This document shows positions 8,354 to 17,202 of a stretch of DNA of 64,000 nt, in pieces (position 1 is the stretch's first letter; each line of letters starts with the position of its first letter). The position numbers and the translations under genes are program-made. The stretch comes from Sphingobacterium sp. R2 (lineage in GTDB: Bacteria > Bacteroidota > Bacteroidia > Sphingobacteriales > Sphingobacteriaceae), in NCBI RefSeq assembly GCF_040760075.1, contig NZ_CP142884.1, positions 4,774,001 through 4,838,000 of the forward strand, given 5' to 3'. The notes beneath the pieces are model-generated. The model did no database searches and had not been told where the DNA came from. It saw only the letters and a list, made by a program, of their open reading frames with translations.

Positions 8354-9157
8354 ATGGAAGATTCAATTATCAATTTATTAGAGCAGCTGAGGGTCGAAAA
8401 ACCCCTCGTACACAACATCACAAACCTCGTTGTGATGAACAATACTGCCAACGCACTTTTAGCCCTAGGAGCGTCCCCTGTGATGGTACACAGTCCATTA
8501 GAAGTACGCGAGGTTGTCGATATTGCACAAGCTCTTGTCATTAATATCGGCACCTTGAGTGAAGCTACTGCCGAAGCTATGCTGGTTGCTACCGAACATG
8601 CCAATACCATTGGACGTCCATGGGTACTTGATCCTGTTGGTGCTGGGATATCAGCATTCCGCAATGATTTATTATCCAATCTACTGGATCTCAAACCAAC
8701 GGTTATTCGTGGAAATGCATCAGAAATCATGACGCTGTACAATTTCAACCAACCGAACACAAAGGGAGTCGACAGCACGACAGCCAGTAAAGATGCCCTC
8801 CGATTTGGCCAATTATTACAAGAGCAAACCGGCTCAATTATCTGTATTTCTGGAGAAGTAGACTATATCCTTTCGGAAGAATACCGGGTTGAAGTCTATA
8901 ATGGTCACCCTTTAATGACGCAAGTTACCGGACTTGGCTGCAGCGCTACTGCACTCATCGGGGCATTTTTAGGTGTTACGGACCACTATTTTGAAGCAGC
9001 TGTTGCCGGTGTATCCATTTTGAGCTTAGCGGGAGAACGCGCTGCCCAAACCGCAGCTGGCCCAGGTAGCCTGCAGTTAAATCTCTATGATGAACTCTAT
9101 CAGCTCAATGCAGAACGTCTAAAATCAACGCTCAAGATCAAACGCTATGCGCATTAA
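8354..9157 (+). CDS. thiM: hydroxyethylthiazole kinase ThiM
   Basis: This 267-residue enzyme phosphorylates 4-methyl-5-(2-hydroxyethyl)thiazole with ATP in thiamine salvage. Family landmarks are VHNITNLVVMNNTANALLA at about 20-38, VLDPVGAG at about 93-100, IRGNASEI (about 120) and the catalytic region VTGLGCSATALIGAF with the conserved Cys near residue 198. The length is normal. It is the first gene after the TPP riboswitch, and its 3' end overlaps thiE by 11 bases, which suggests translational coupling. Confidence 0.96.
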   Translation: MEDSIINLLEQLRVEKPLVHNITNLVVMNNTANALLALGASPVMVHSPLEVREVVDIAQALVINIGTLSEATAEAMLVATEHANTIGRPWVLDPVGAGISAFRNDLLSNLLDLKPTVIRGNASEIMTLYNFNQPNTKGVDSTTASKDALRFGQLLQEQTGSIICISGEVDYILSEEYRVEVYNGHPLMTQVTGLGCSATALIGAFLGVTDHYFEAAVAGVSILSLAGERAAQTAAGPGSLQLNLYDELYQLNAERLKSTLKIKRYAH

Positions 9158-9779
9158 TCCGCTGTTTCCCTACCCTTTATATTTAGTCATTTCTGAGCGC
9201 GACTGTTATCCTCAAAATTGGCTAAATGTCGCTGAAGAGGCCATTATTGGTGGAGTCGATCTTATACAATTGCGCGAAAAAGCTGACGATCCGGCCACAT
9301 TTTTGGATAAAGCCATCCGTTTAAAAAAACTGACCGATCATTATGGTATTCCGCTCGTGATCAATGATTCCGTAGCAATCGCTGCCCAAATCGAGGCATG
9401 GGGAGTACATGTGGGTCAAAATGATGTGCAGCCGCTCGCAATTCGCGAAAAATATGGCGACAAATTGACTATTGGCTGGTCCATAGAAGACATGCAACAA
9501 CTGGAAAGTCAACAAATGTGCGCTGTCGACCACCTTGGTGTAAGCCCTATTTTTTCAACGAGAACAAAAGTGGATACGATAACCGAATGGGGAATTTCGG
9601 GTTTAAAGCAACTTAGGAATAGGACGGAAAAACCATTGATTGCAATCGGCAGCATGAATTTGCAAACCGCTGAACAGGCTTGGAAAGCAGGTGCAGACTC
9701 CATTGCAGTCGTTTCGGCCATCTGCCGAAGCCAAGACCCCAGACAGGCCAGTGCACAACTAAAAGAACTATTAAAATGA
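9147..9779 (+). CDS. thiE: thiamine-phosphate synthase ThiE
   Basis: This 210-residue TIM-barrel enzyme joins HMP pyrophosphate and thiazole phosphate to form thiamine phosphate. Landmarks are the pyrophosphate-binding QLREK at about 32-36, the conserved VHVGQND at about 91-97, and GVSPIFSTRTK at about 131-141, followed by IAIGSMN and DSIAVVSAI near the phosphate site. It overlaps thiM by 11 bases and thiD by 4 bases (ATGA), which fixes its place in a coupled operon. Spontaneous thiamine salvage needs ThiM, ThiD and ThiE, and all three are here. Confidence 0.95.
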   Translation: MRINPLFPYPLYLVISERDCYPQNWLNVAEEAIIGGVDLIQLREKADDPATFLDKAIRLKKLTDHYGIPLVINDSVAIAAQIEAWGVHVGQNDVQPLAIREKYGDKLTIGWSIEDMQQLESQQMCAVDHLGVSPIFSTRTKVDTITEWGISGLKQLRNRTEKPLIAIGSMNLQTAEQAWKAGADSIAVVSAICRSQDPRQASAQLKELLK

Positions 9780-10615
9780 CAAAAGATAAAAAATACAGGG
9801 TCCCTACCGTACTCAGCATTGCGGGGTTCGATGGTAGTGGTGGAGCAGGTATACAGGCAGACACCAAAACGATATCTGCATTAGGCTGTTATGCCATGAA
9901 TGTATTAACCGCCCTGCCAGTACAGAATACACAAGGTGTAAGAAATATTTATGAAATCCCTACTGCAGCCGTCAGGGATCAATTGGATGCGATTTTTGAT
10001 GATATCTATCCCGACGCAATCAAAATAGGGATGGTACACAATATTGAACTTGTGAAGCTTATTAGCAGCTATTTAAAAGAATATAAAGGGCCTATCGTCT
10101 TTGATCCAGTCATGGTGTCAACGAGTGGACACAAGCTCATTCATGATGATACAATTCAGGCCTGCATTGAACTTCTTTTTCCTTTAGCAACGCTGATTAC
10201 ACCAAATTTAGATGAGGTAGGTGTCCTGGTAGACGAAGTTATAGACAATGTCCTGAAGATGGAAAAAGCGGGAAATACCCTACTGGCAAAAGGCTGTCAA
10301 TCCGTTTTGATTAAAGGTGGACATCTCCGTAGTCAAGAGCTAACATCGCTATTATTCCAGCACAAGAGCGCTCCGATTGAATTCAAATCCCAAAAAATCA
10401 ACAGCAAAAATACACATGGTTCGGGTTGTTCGCTTTCCTCAGCAATTGCAAGCCAATTAGCACAGGGTATTAGCCTCGATAAAGCCGTAGAGTTCGCATT
10501 GGCCTATATACACGCAGCAATAGCCGGTAGTAAAGATCTTCTTATTGGCAAAGGAAATGGGCCATTAAATCACTTCCATAACCCACTTAAACTTATTCAA
10601 TATGAACTGGACTGA
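9776..10615 (+). CDS. thiD: hydroxymethylpyrimidine/phosphomethylpyrimidine kinase ThiD
   Basis: This 279-residue ribokinase-fold enzyme phosphorylates HMP and HMP-phosphate. It begins at the ATG overlapping the thiE stop (ATGA at 9776-9779), although the frame is open further upstream. Motifs are LSIAGFDGSGGAGIQADTKT at the N-terminus, LTALPVQNTQGV, VFDPVMVSTSG, TPNLDEVGVL and the anion-hole/catalytic THGSGCSLSSAIA near the C-terminus. It overlaps tenA by 14 bases. It links salvaged HMP from TenA to ThiE. Confidence 0.95.
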   Translation: MTKDKKYRVPTVLSIAGFDGSGGAGIQADTKTISALGCYAMNVLTALPVQNTQGVRNIYEIPTAAVRDQLDAIFDDIYPDAIKIGMVHNIELVKLISSYLKEYKGPIVFDPVMVSTSGHKLIHDDTIQACIELLFPLATLITPNLDEVGVLVDEVIDNVLKMEKAGNTLLAKGCQSVLIKGGHLRSQELTSLLFQHKSAPIEFKSQKINSKNTHGSGCSLSSAIASQLAQGISLDKAVEFALAYIHAAIAGSKDLLIGKGNGPLNHFHNPLKLIQYELD

Positions 10616-11258
10616 TCAAGCCTGGGATTCTATAACAACTATTTATTCAGATATACTTGCCATGCCGTTTATCGTTCAGCTTAGCGATGGTAGTCTCCCC
10701 TTGGATAAATTTCAATTTTACATGCGGCAGGACGCTTTCTATTTAGAAGAATTTGGCCGCGTACTCGCCTTTATAGGTGCAAAAAGCATAGACAACCAAC
10801 AGGCATTGGATTATTTTGAATTTGGTCGTAATGCACTTCTTGTTGAAAGCGCGCTACACGAAAATTATTTTCGGGAATTTGGTCTAAGTGCTGCCGACGA
10901 GAGCAACAAGATCGAACCAACCTGCCATCATTATGTCCATTTTCTTAAAAGCGTAGCCGCTTTCGAGAGCGTCGAGGTCGCTATGGCGGCAACACTCCCC
11001 TGTTTTTGGATTTATAAGGAGGTCGGAGATCACATTGTATCGACAGCAAATACACAGGGAAATCCCTATTCCAAATGGATAGAAACCTATAGCGGTGATG
11101 ATTTTGCACAGGGAGTGATCAAGGCCAAAAACTATGTTGACAAAATTGCTGCAGAAACTACTGCAACAAAACGGGAGAAGATGCGACAAGTATTTATAAC
11201 AGCTTCCCAATTAGAGTATCAATTCTGGTTAGCAGCCTACAAACGAAGGGTATGGTAA
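10602..11258 (+). CDS. tenA: aminopyrimidine aminohydrolase TenA
   Basis: This all-helical TenA protein has 218 residues. Active-site residues known from Bacillus subtilis TenA are visible: Asp44 in MRQDAFYLEEFGR, the catalytic Cys134 in ATLPCFWIYKE with the nearby Tyr138, and a C-terminal Glu in ASQLEYQFW. With the catalytic Cys present it belongs to the TenA_C class, which hydrolyses 4-amino-5-aminomethyl-2-methylpyrimidine (a thiamine breakdown product) to HMP and can also cleave thiamine. Its product feeds ThiD. It is the last gene of the riboswitch operon. No thiC or thiG is present, so the operon is dedicated to salvage. Confidence 0.94.
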   Translation: MNWTDQAWDSITTIYSDILAMPFIVQLSDGSLPLDKFQFYMRQDAFYLEEFGRVLAFIGAKSIDNQQALDYFEFGRNALLVESALHENYFREFGLSAADESNKIEPTCHHYVHFLKSVAAFESVEVAMAATLPCFWIYKEVGDHIVSTANTQGNPYSKWIETYSGDDFAQGVIKAKNYVDKIAAETTATKREKMRQVFITASQLEYQFWLAAYKRRVW

Positions 11259-11414
11259 ACAAACTATTGTCCGATACCGAACAGTTGATGTTCAAAAATG
11301 AGCATTAACGAAAATAGCACTCAGGAACAAAACTAGTGTTAATCAGTATTTTAAACGGATTTAAAGTTTTGGCATTACTATTATACTATAGGTAGCAGTT
11401 AACGATAGAGCGTG

Positions 11415-11438
11415 TGCATAAGTGCATAAGCACATAAG
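11415..11438 (+). repeat. three tandem 8-bp repeats in the leader of a DUF2807 gene
   Basis: TGCATAAG, TGCATAAG and CACATAAG stand head to tail at 11415, 11423 and 11431, about 70 bases upstream of the DUF2807 ATG. The 8-bp period is not helical, which makes a simple operator array less likely. They could be a slipped-strand repeat or an RNA element. Confidence 0.5.
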
Positions 11439-11461
11439 AAACGATAAAAAGGGAAATTAAA

Positions 11462-11494
11462 ATGAAACTTTCAGTAACAATAAATTTAAACTAA
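11462..11494 (+). CDS. possible 10-residue leader peptide upstream of the DUF2807 gene
   Basis: An ATG preceded by a purine-rich stretch (AAAAAGGGAAATTAAA) opens the frame MKLSVTINLN and stops at 11494, 13 bases before the ATG of the DUF2807 gene. It shows no run of a single regulatory amino acid. Such short frames are common by chance, so this is only a candidate. Confidence 0.15.
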   Translation: MKLSVTINLN

Positions 11495-11507
11495 TAACAG
11501 AAAAATA

Positions 11508-12251
11508 ATGAAAAGAATCTTAACCATTGCCTTTATTTCATTTTTATATGTAGCTCAGGCACAAGAACGCGAAACACGTAAAATCACTGCTCCAGATGGC
11601 ATTTCATCGGCAACTTCATTACGTGTAGATTATATTCATTCTAATCGCAACGAGGTTGTTGTTGAGGCTGATAATCCCGAGCATTTATCCCTTATCGAAA
11701 CGACCGTAAAAAACGGCACATTGTACGTTCAGTATAAAAGAAATACGCAAATTAGAAATGCGAGAAACAATCGCGTAATTGTTTACTCAAGCAAGATACC
11801 AACACGTTTTGCGGCGTCTTCTAGCAGTTCAATTCATACTGATGAAACAATTAAGGCCGATAAAATTTCTGTCGACGTATCTTCTTCAGCAAGCATATCC
11901 CTTAAAAGATTAATTGCGGATGATATAAGCCTTTCAACAAGTTCTTCGAGTAGTTTAACAACGAATGTGAGCAGTAAAAATTTGCAGGTATCTGCAAGTA
12001 GTTCGTCCAGCCAAGACATTTCAGGAAGTGCTTCAAATTTAAATTTGAATACCAACTCATCGGCATCGGTTGATATGAGCCGCTTCTCGACAACAAATGC
12101 CCAAATACAAGCGAATTCGTCTGCCAATGTAACGCTCAGCGTGAAAGAAAACTTACAAGGAAAAGTTTCTACGTCTGCGAAAATTGTATTAAAAAATCAA
12201 CCCAAAAATGTCCAGGTTGACAAATCAACTAGCGGCAAAGTAGTTATGTAA
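11508..12251 (+). CDS. DUF2807 (head-GIN domain) exported protein
   Basis: This 247-residue protein has a signal peptide (MKRILTIAFISFLYVAQAQ). The rest is a right-handed beta-helix-like domain of the DUF2807 / putative auto-transporter adhesin head GIN family. It is strongly Ser/Ala-rich with a repeating pattern of short strands (ASSSSSIHTDETIKADKISV, VSSSASISLKRL, STSSSSSLTTNV). It probably sits at the cell envelope. No enzymatic motif is visible. Such proteins are common in Bacteroidota and their role is unknown. It is monocistronic, followed by a strong terminator. Confidence 0.85.
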   Translation: MKRILTIAFISFLYVAQAQERETRKITAPDGISSATSLRVDYIHSNRNEVVVEADNPEHLSLIETTVKNGTLYVQYKRNTQIRNARNNRVIVYSSKIPTRFAASSSSSIHTDETIKADKISVDVSSSASISLKRLIADDISLSTSSSSSLTTNVSSKNLQVSASSSSSQDISGSASNLNLNTNSSASVDMSRFSTTNAQIQANSSANVTLSVKENLQGKVSTSAKIVLKNQPKNVQVDKSTSGKVVM

Positions 12252-12308
12252 TTTTTAGTGTGGTCTTGAAAAAGACTGTTTATTTATGTTTAATGTTTAG
12301 TTAGCAAA

Positions 12309-12344
12309 AAAGGTGGTACTTCCCCGGTATCACCTTTGCTTTTA
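12309..12344 (+). terminator. Rho-independent terminator after the DUF2807 gene
   Basis: An 11-bp stem pairs AAAGGTGGTAC (12309-12319) with GTATCACCTTT (12327-12337), with one G-T pair and a 7-base loop, followed by GCTTTTATT. Confidence 0.8.
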
Positions 12345-12534
12345 TTGACCTGTTTACTCACACTTCTCCTTCTCCTTCTAAATTTACACATTCATCACCT
12401 GAAAAAAAGCAGTATTAGGAAATTAGTAAGAACGATAACACCACCAAATTTCTGCTCAAAAAAAACTATTTTCGGTCTCGGTTTCACGACATTTTTGTAT
12501 ATTAATATCATATAAATGACAAACTTTCGGCGTA

Positions 12535-13113
12535 ATGGATAATTTCTTAGCGACTTGTATAAAGCAATTTAAATATTATAAATCATTGGGTGATAAAACA
12601 TTTACACAATTAAGCACTGAACAGCTCTTTTGGCATCCAAATGATTCAAGCAATAGCATTGCATTAATTGTAAAACATTTAGGTGGAAATATGCTTTCCC
12701 GTTGGACGGATTTTCTCAGCACAGATGGTGAAAAAGAAAATAGGAACCGGGATCAGGAATTTGAGAACACCTGGACAGATCGCGATGAGCTTATTACCTA
12801 TTGGAATGCTGGATGGGCGTGTCTATTCCAAGCAATTGAATCGCTCGGAGAAGAAGATCTCGCTAAAATCATCTATATCCGTAATCAAGGACATACCGTC
12901 CTGGAAGCGATCTTGCGGCAACTCGCACATTATCCTTACCACATCGGGAAGATTCTCTATATCGGGAAAATATGTTTGGTTGATAAATGGTCCTCATTAT
13001 CGATACCTAAAGGGCACTCCCTTTCCTATAATGAGGAGAAATTCAGACAGAAAAAGCAACAGCAGCATTTCACCTCCGAATTTCTGCAGGAAGACCGGAA
13101 CACTACACCTTAA
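12535..13113 (+). CDS. DUF1572 family protein (DinB-like fold)
   Basis: This 192-residue protein is typical of DUF1572 in the DinB/YfiT-like four-helix superfamily. Conserved positions include SIALIVKHLGGNMLSRWTDFLS with a His near residue 45, and the HTVLEAILRQLAHYPYHIGKILYIGK segment with His residues that could complete a metal site. Some relatives of this superfamily are metal-dependent thiol transferases, but the activity of DUF1572 is not established. It is monocistronic and convergent with katG. Its last about 15 residues are unusual Gln/Lys-rich sequence. Confidence 0.85.
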   Translation: MDNFLATCIKQFKYYKSLGDKTFTQLSTEQLFWHPNDSSNSIALIVKHLGGNMLSRWTDFLSTDGEKENRNRDQEFENTWTDRDELITYWNAGWACLFQAIESLGEEDLAKIIYIRNQGHTVLEAILRQLAHYPYHIGKILYIGKICLVDKWSSLSIPKGHSLSYNEEKFRQKKQQQHFTSEFLQEDRNTTP

Positions 13114-13124
13114 TATTAAGATAT

Positions 13125-13158
13125 AATCAGGACTGGTATGTTTTTACCGGCCCTGATT
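13125..13158. terminator. hairpin between the convergent DUF1572 and katG genes
   Basis: AATCAGG (13125-13131) pairs with CCTGATT (13152-13158), extended inward by about five more pairs with one mismatch. There is no T run on either side, so termination efficiency is uncertain. Confidence 0.4.
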
Positions 13159-13211
13159 GTAAAGTAATTGAAATCTTAAAATACGATGATCGATTAAATT
13201 GTTAAGTCGTA

Positions 13212-15491
13212 TTAGCGATGTAAATCAAAACGATCCAACTCCATCACTTTATTCCATGCCTTCACAAAATCTTGTACAAATTTTTCGTTTGCATCGGCAC
13301 TGCCATATATCTCGGCAACGGCTCTTAATTCAGCATTCGAACCAAAAACAAGGTCTGCTCTTCCTGCTTCCCATTTTTTTATACCAGTTTTACGATCTGA
13401 TCCTTCAAAAACTTCCCGATCTGGAGAGATTGCTTTCCAAGCTGTTCCCATATCCAATAGATTAACAAAAAAGTCATTGGTCAGTTGGCCAGGTCGGTCA
13501 GTCATTACGCCTAGTTGAGAACCATCAAAATTGGCTTGAAGAGCACGCATCCCGCCAATAAGAACAGTCAATTCAGGAACAGATAAGGTTAACAACTGCG
13601 CCCGATCAATCAATAACGACTCCGTAGACACGGTATAAGCGCCTTTGCGATAGTTTCTAAATCCATCCGCAATTGGCTCAAGATAACCCATGGATTCCAC
13701 ATCCGTTTGCTCCTGCGTCGCATCCATACGCCCAGGATGAAACGGTACTTTGATATTATGCCCTGCAGCACGAGCTGCCTGCTCTATCGCGGCTACACCG
13801 CCCAAGACAATTAAGTCTGCCAATGAAATTTTTTTATCGCCCTGTTGTTTTCCATTAAAATCTTGCTGAATCTGCTCCAGCGCAGTAAGAACTTTTTGCA
13901 GTTGCGCCGGATTATTAACTTGCCAATACCGCTGCGGAGCCAAACGTATTCTAGCGCCATTTGCACCACCTCTCATATCCGACCCACGGAAGGTAGACGC
14001 TGAAGCCCAGGCTGTCGTTACGAGCTCGGCAGTGCTAAGTCCCGCGTTCAATAGGGCGGATTTCAATATACTAATGTCATCCGCATCGACCAAAACATGA
14101 TCGACAGCAGGAATAGGATCTTGCCACAATAATTCCTCAGCAGGAACTTCGGCCCCCAAATAACGCTCTCTTGGTCCCAAATCACGGTGTGTTAATTTAA
14201 ACCAGGCGCGAGAAAATGCATCAGCAAACGCATCTTGATCTTCGTAAAATTTACGCGAGATCTTTTCATAGATTGGATCAAAACGCAACGATAAATCTGT
14301 GGTCAGCATCGTTGGTCTGCGCTTTTTATTGGGATCAAAAGGATCGGGAATAGTCGAATCGGCTCCTTTCGCGACCCATTGGTGTGCTCCTGCAGGGCTT
14401 TTTGTCAATTCCCATTCATGCTCAAACAGATTTTTAAAGAAGAGATTGGTCCACTCTGTCGGTTTTTGTGTCCAAATGACCTCCAGTCCGCTGGTAATAG
14501 CATCAGCTCCCACCCCACTGCCATAAGTGCTTTTCCAACCAAGGCTTTGTTGTTCTATTCCAGCAGCTTCTGGTTCTTTTCCAACATTGTCGGCAGGCCC
14601 TGCGCCGTGAGTTTTCCCAAAAGTATGTCCTCCAGCAATCAAAGCCACAGTTTCCTCATCATTCATAGCCATCCGACCAAAAGTATCCCTTATGTCTTTT
14701 GCTGCAGCAATCGGATCAGGATTTCCATCCGGTCCTTCCGGATTCACATAAATCAATCCCATTTGTACCGCTGCCAATGGTTTTTCAAGATTGCGGGTGT
14801 GTAATTTACCGTCTGCATCGTCATCGGCCGAGAGCACACCATGCGACTTCATTACGCCTTCCGAACCATCGGCATAACGGATATCTCCGCCCAACCATGT
14901 GGTCTCAGACCCCCAATATACATCCAATTCTGGTTCAAAAGAATCGACGCGCCCACCGGAATAACCGAAAGTTTTGAAGCCCATAGACTCTAGCGCAACA
15001 TTACCCGTTAATATCATTAAATCTGCCCAAGAAATATTCTTACCATATTTTTGTTTGATAGGCCACAACAGGCGACGCGCTTTATCTAGACTCACATTAT
15101 CTGGCCAGCTATTTAGAGGTGCAAAGCGCTGTTGACCAGATCCTGCGCCGCCCCTACCATCGCTTACCCGGTAAGTTCCTGCACTATGCCATGCCATCCG
15201 GATGAATAATGGACCATAATGTCCAAAATCTGCCGGCCACCATTCCTGAGAATCAGTCATCAATGCATGTAAATCTTTTTTTACAGCTTCCAAGTCTAGT
15301 TGTTTAAACGCTTCTGCATAATCAAAGTCTACGTCCATCGGGTTTGACTTGCTCGCATGTTGTCTCAACAGGTCTACACGTAATCTATCTGGCCACCAAT
15401 CTTGATTTTGAGTTCCACCTCCTGCGACCGAATTGCGCATCGTACCATTGTGAAATGGGCATTTGCTAATGTCTTTTTCGTTATTGTCCAT
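13212..15491 (-). CDS. katG: catalase-peroxidase KatG
   Basis: This bifunctional haem enzyme removes hydrogen peroxide. The ATG at 15491 (MDNNEKDISKCPFHNG) gives 759 residues and the usual N-terminus; an in-frame ATG at 15554 would add 21 residues unlike family members. The distal haem pocket is complete: Arg98, Trp101 and His102 in FIRMAWHSAGTYR. The covalent Met-Tyr-Trp adduct partners are present (Tyr in LIYVNPEGPDG). The proximal His lies in AGGHTFGKTHGAG. Both the N-terminal catalytic and the C-terminal degenerate peroxidase halves are full length. It is monocistronic. No OxyR gene is in the window. With hsp20 next to it, the area serves stress defence. Confidence 0.97.
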   Translation of the reverse strand: MDNNEKDISKCPFHNGTMRNSVAGGGTQNQDWWPDRLRVDLLRQHASKSNPMDVDFDYAEAFKQLDLEAVKKDLHALMTDSQEWWPADFGHYGPLFIRMAWHSAGTYRVSDGRGGAGSGQQRFAPLNSWPDNVSLDKARRLLWPIKQKYGKNISWADLMILTGNVALESMGFKTFGYSGGRVDSFEPELDVYWGSETTWLGGDIRYADGSEGVMKSHGVLSADDDADGKLHTRNLEKPLAAVQMGLIYVNPEGPDGNPDPIAAAKDIRDTFGRMAMNDEETVALIAGGHTFGKTHGAGPADNVGKEPEAAGIEQQSLGWKSTYGSGVGADAITSGLEVIWTQKPTEWTNLFFKNLFEHEWELTKSPAGAHQWVAKGADSTIPDPFDPNKKRRPTMLTTDLSLRFDPIYEKISRKFYEDQDAFADAFSRAWFKLTHRDLGPRERYLGAEVPAEELLWQDPIPAVDHVLVDADDISILKSALLNAGLSTAELVTTAWASASTFRGSDMRGGANGARIRLAPQRYWQVNNPAQLQKVLTALEQIQQDFNGKQQGDKKISLADLIVLGGVAAIEQAARAAGHNIKVPFHPGRMDATQEQTDVESMGYLEPIADGFRNYRKGAYTVSTESLLIDRAQLLTLSVPELTVLIGGMRALQANFDGSQLGVMTDRPGQLTNDFFVNLLDMGTAWKAISPDREVFEGSDRKTGIKKWEAGRADLVFGSNAELRAVAEIYGSADANEKFVQDFVKAWNKVMELDRFDLHR

Positions 15492-15792
15492 ATTAAAAGA
15501 AAGTTTTTTTATATAATACCCTAATTGATCAAATTGTTTGATTTCAACTTTCATAAAAGTACATAAATGCAGTCGAACCGCTCCATCGAATGATTTGATA
15601 AACTATAGATAAAATTTATATTACAACAAAAACACTATCTGCATGAATGATAATAGCTTTTCAACTTTTTAAGCTTCGTATAATGGAAAGTGGTATGGTA
15701 AACATTTGGAGAAATAAAAAAGGACAGCCAATTTCTATATGCTGCCCTTTTTCAAAATCAGCTCAAATACTGATTTACGTTTACTATTGTTA
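15492..15792. other. intergenic region between hsp20 and katG
   Basis: These 301 bases hold the katG leader and promoter region on the minus strand and the hsp20 terminator at 15716-15752. I see no small gene, and no clear TAnnTTTG box for katG. Confidence 0.4.
15716..15752 (-). terminator. terminator after hsp20
   Basis: AAAAAAGG-CAGC arms (15716-15728 with 15741-15752) pair with one mismatch around a 12-base loop. The stem is flanked by A and T runs and stands about 40 bases beyond the hsp20 stop on the minus strand. Confidence 0.75.
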
Positions 15793-16248
15793 TTAATCAA
15801 TAACAACCTCTTGTGGTCTCGCTACCTTTTCGAGATCTTTTGGGAGAATGACCGTCAACACCCCATCCTCAAAACTGGCATGTACATTATCTGTAAGCAC
15901 CTGTTCATTTAATTGGAATTCACGCTCAAATGCTAATCCATCTTCCTCTTTATAAATATAATCTACGGAATTGTCTTGTATATTCGCTGTACATGAAATT
16001 TTAAGCACTCCTTCTTGTATGGTGACTTGGAATTGTTCTTTCTTGCGACCAGCAGCAAAAAGCTGTACTTCAAAGAATTCTTGATTCTCAACAATATTTA
16101 CAGGAAAAAACTGCTGTCTCCGTGCGCTTTGCAGGGGTTCGTCATCAAAAAAATGCTGCTGAAATTTTTCAAAACGGTCCTTAAAATGCTTTCCACAAAA
16201 TTTATCATGATTTGAATATCCGCTGCTGTAATTATCTCTTTTAAACAT
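15793..16248 (-). CDS. Hsp20 / alpha-crystallin small heat-shock protein
   Basis: This 151-residue holdase chaperone has a variable, charged and aromatic N-terminal arm (residues 1-45, FKDRFEKFQQHFF). The alpha-crystallin domain follows at about 46-140 (FPVNIVENQEFFEVQLFAAGRKKEQFQVTIQEGVLKI), with the signature ASFEDGVLTVILPKD and a short C-terminal tail. The length is normal for class A sHSPs. It is monocistronic, with a terminator downstream. Two small membrane-protein genes and an ECF sigma factor lie upstream on the same strand but are separated from it by gaps. Confidence 0.93.
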   Translation of the reverse strand: MFKRDNYSSGYSNHDKFCGKHFKDRFEKFQQHFFDDEPLQSARRQQFFPVNIVENQEFFEVQLFAAGRKKEQFQVTIQEGVLKISCTANIQDNSVDYIYKEEDGLAFEREFQLNEQVLTDNVHASFEDGVLTVILPKDLEKVARPQEVVID

Positions 16249-16327
16249 ATCTTTAATTTTTAATTTTGAATACTAAATGTAAATTGATGATCGCAGGATT
16301 GCATTGGCAATTGCGATACTGCAACTA

Positions 16328-16621
16328 TTAATAAACAGGAACTATTGTTGATTTCTTGGAACGTCTTTTTGCATTTAACGGCACGATCGCTACGACTGTA
16401 TCATAGTGACGCTGAACATTCGGGCGTACTGGGGCGGCGTCCAGTTGGAAAGCCCGCCGATCTCTCCGGCGCATTCTTGCTGCGGCAAAGGTTACTATAC
16501 CAAACAGCACTGTTCCAAACAACAAGAGTTTAAAGATCGTCCCAATAATTAGCGTTGCTAATCCGGCTATTGCCGTAAGCACGATCAGGCGCGGCAATAT
16601 AAATTGAAGTTTATTTTTCAT
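16328..16621 (-). CDS. small basic membrane protein, unknown
   Basis: The ATG at 16621 (MKNKLQFILPRL) gives 97 residues; a start at 16651 is also possible. One long hydrophobic region at about residues 8-48 (LIVLTAIAGLATLIIGTIFKLLLFGTVLFGIVTF) can form two membrane segments or a hairpin. A very basic tail follows (RMRRRDRRAF, AKRRSKKST), probably cytoplasmic. It lies between hsp20 and the sigma factor operon, 206 bases after the operon terminator. Function unknown. Confidence 0.55.
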   Translation of the reverse strand: MKNKLQFILPRLIVLTAIAGLATLIIGTIFKLLLFGTVLFGIVTFAAARMRRRDRRAFQLDAAPVRPNVQRHYDTVVAIVPLNAKRRSKKSTIVPVY

Positions 16622-16783
16622 TTGAATACATATTTTTTTAAAGGTTTCCATCAGTACACATCTTTATCTGTCTGAAATTGTACTTCTTCTTGACCTTCAT
16701 ATTTGTAATTAATTATTGTAGCCAACATCCATTCTGACAGAACATCGCGTTCTGCTATTTCCTTAGCATCAGGATACCGACAT

Positions 16784-16815
16784 AAAAAAAGGCGCCTTTA
16801 TAGAAGAAGACGCCC
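16784..16815 (-). terminator. terminator of the sigma factor operon
   Basis: On the minus strand, GGCGTCTT pairs with AAGGCGCC (one G-T pair), followed by a run of seven T. It stands about 40 bases beyond the stop of the 112-residue protein. Confidence 0.8.
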
Positions 16816-16851
16816 AACAACAGTTTTTACTTTAAAATTTTTATTCTTTTT

Positions 16852-17190
16852 TTAGAATCCACATCGTCCTCCAAAACGACGCTTCCATTCTTCCCGCAAC
16901 CGCTCCCTTTCCTCATCGGAAAGATCTTCTCCTTTTTCCATCTGACGCGGAAAACCTTTTCGAAATCTCCCCCCTCCAGGTTTACCAAAACCCCTGCCGA
17001 ACAGAATTCTTGACAAAACAAAGAGTCCTAATGCCTGCCAATAGGTAATTGTTTTTAAATTGAAAATATCAACCATTAATGTATTCCATAAATATTGTAG
17101 TAAGGCTACCAACAAAAAAACACCAATGATAATAGCGACAAACATAAAAGCGAATTTACCCTTTCGCTGTCTATTCATTCTTCCATTCAT
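16852..17190 (-). CDS. small single- or double-span membrane protein cotranscribed with sigma factor
   Basis: This 112-residue protein has a short basic N-terminus, one clear membrane segment (FAFMFVAIIIGVFLLVALLQYLW, residues 13-35) and a second weaker one around ITYWQALGLFVLSRILF. A Gly/Arg-rich segment follows (GRGFGKPGGGRFRKGF), then an acidic helix (EDLSDEERERLREEWKRRFGG). Its ATG is 12 bases after the sigma factor stop, so the two form an operon ended by the terminator at 16784-16815. An anti-sigma role is conceivable, but the acidic helix is at the C-terminus and no anti-sigma motif is recognisable. Unknown. Confidence 0.75.
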   Translation of the reverse strand: MNGRMNRQRKGKFAFMFVAIIIGVFLLVALLQYLWNTLMVDIFNLKTITYWQALGLFVLSRILFGRGFGKPGGGRFRKGFPRQMEKGEDLSDEERERLREEWKRRFGGRCGF

Positions 17191-17202
17191 AGCTTAATCC
17201 TT

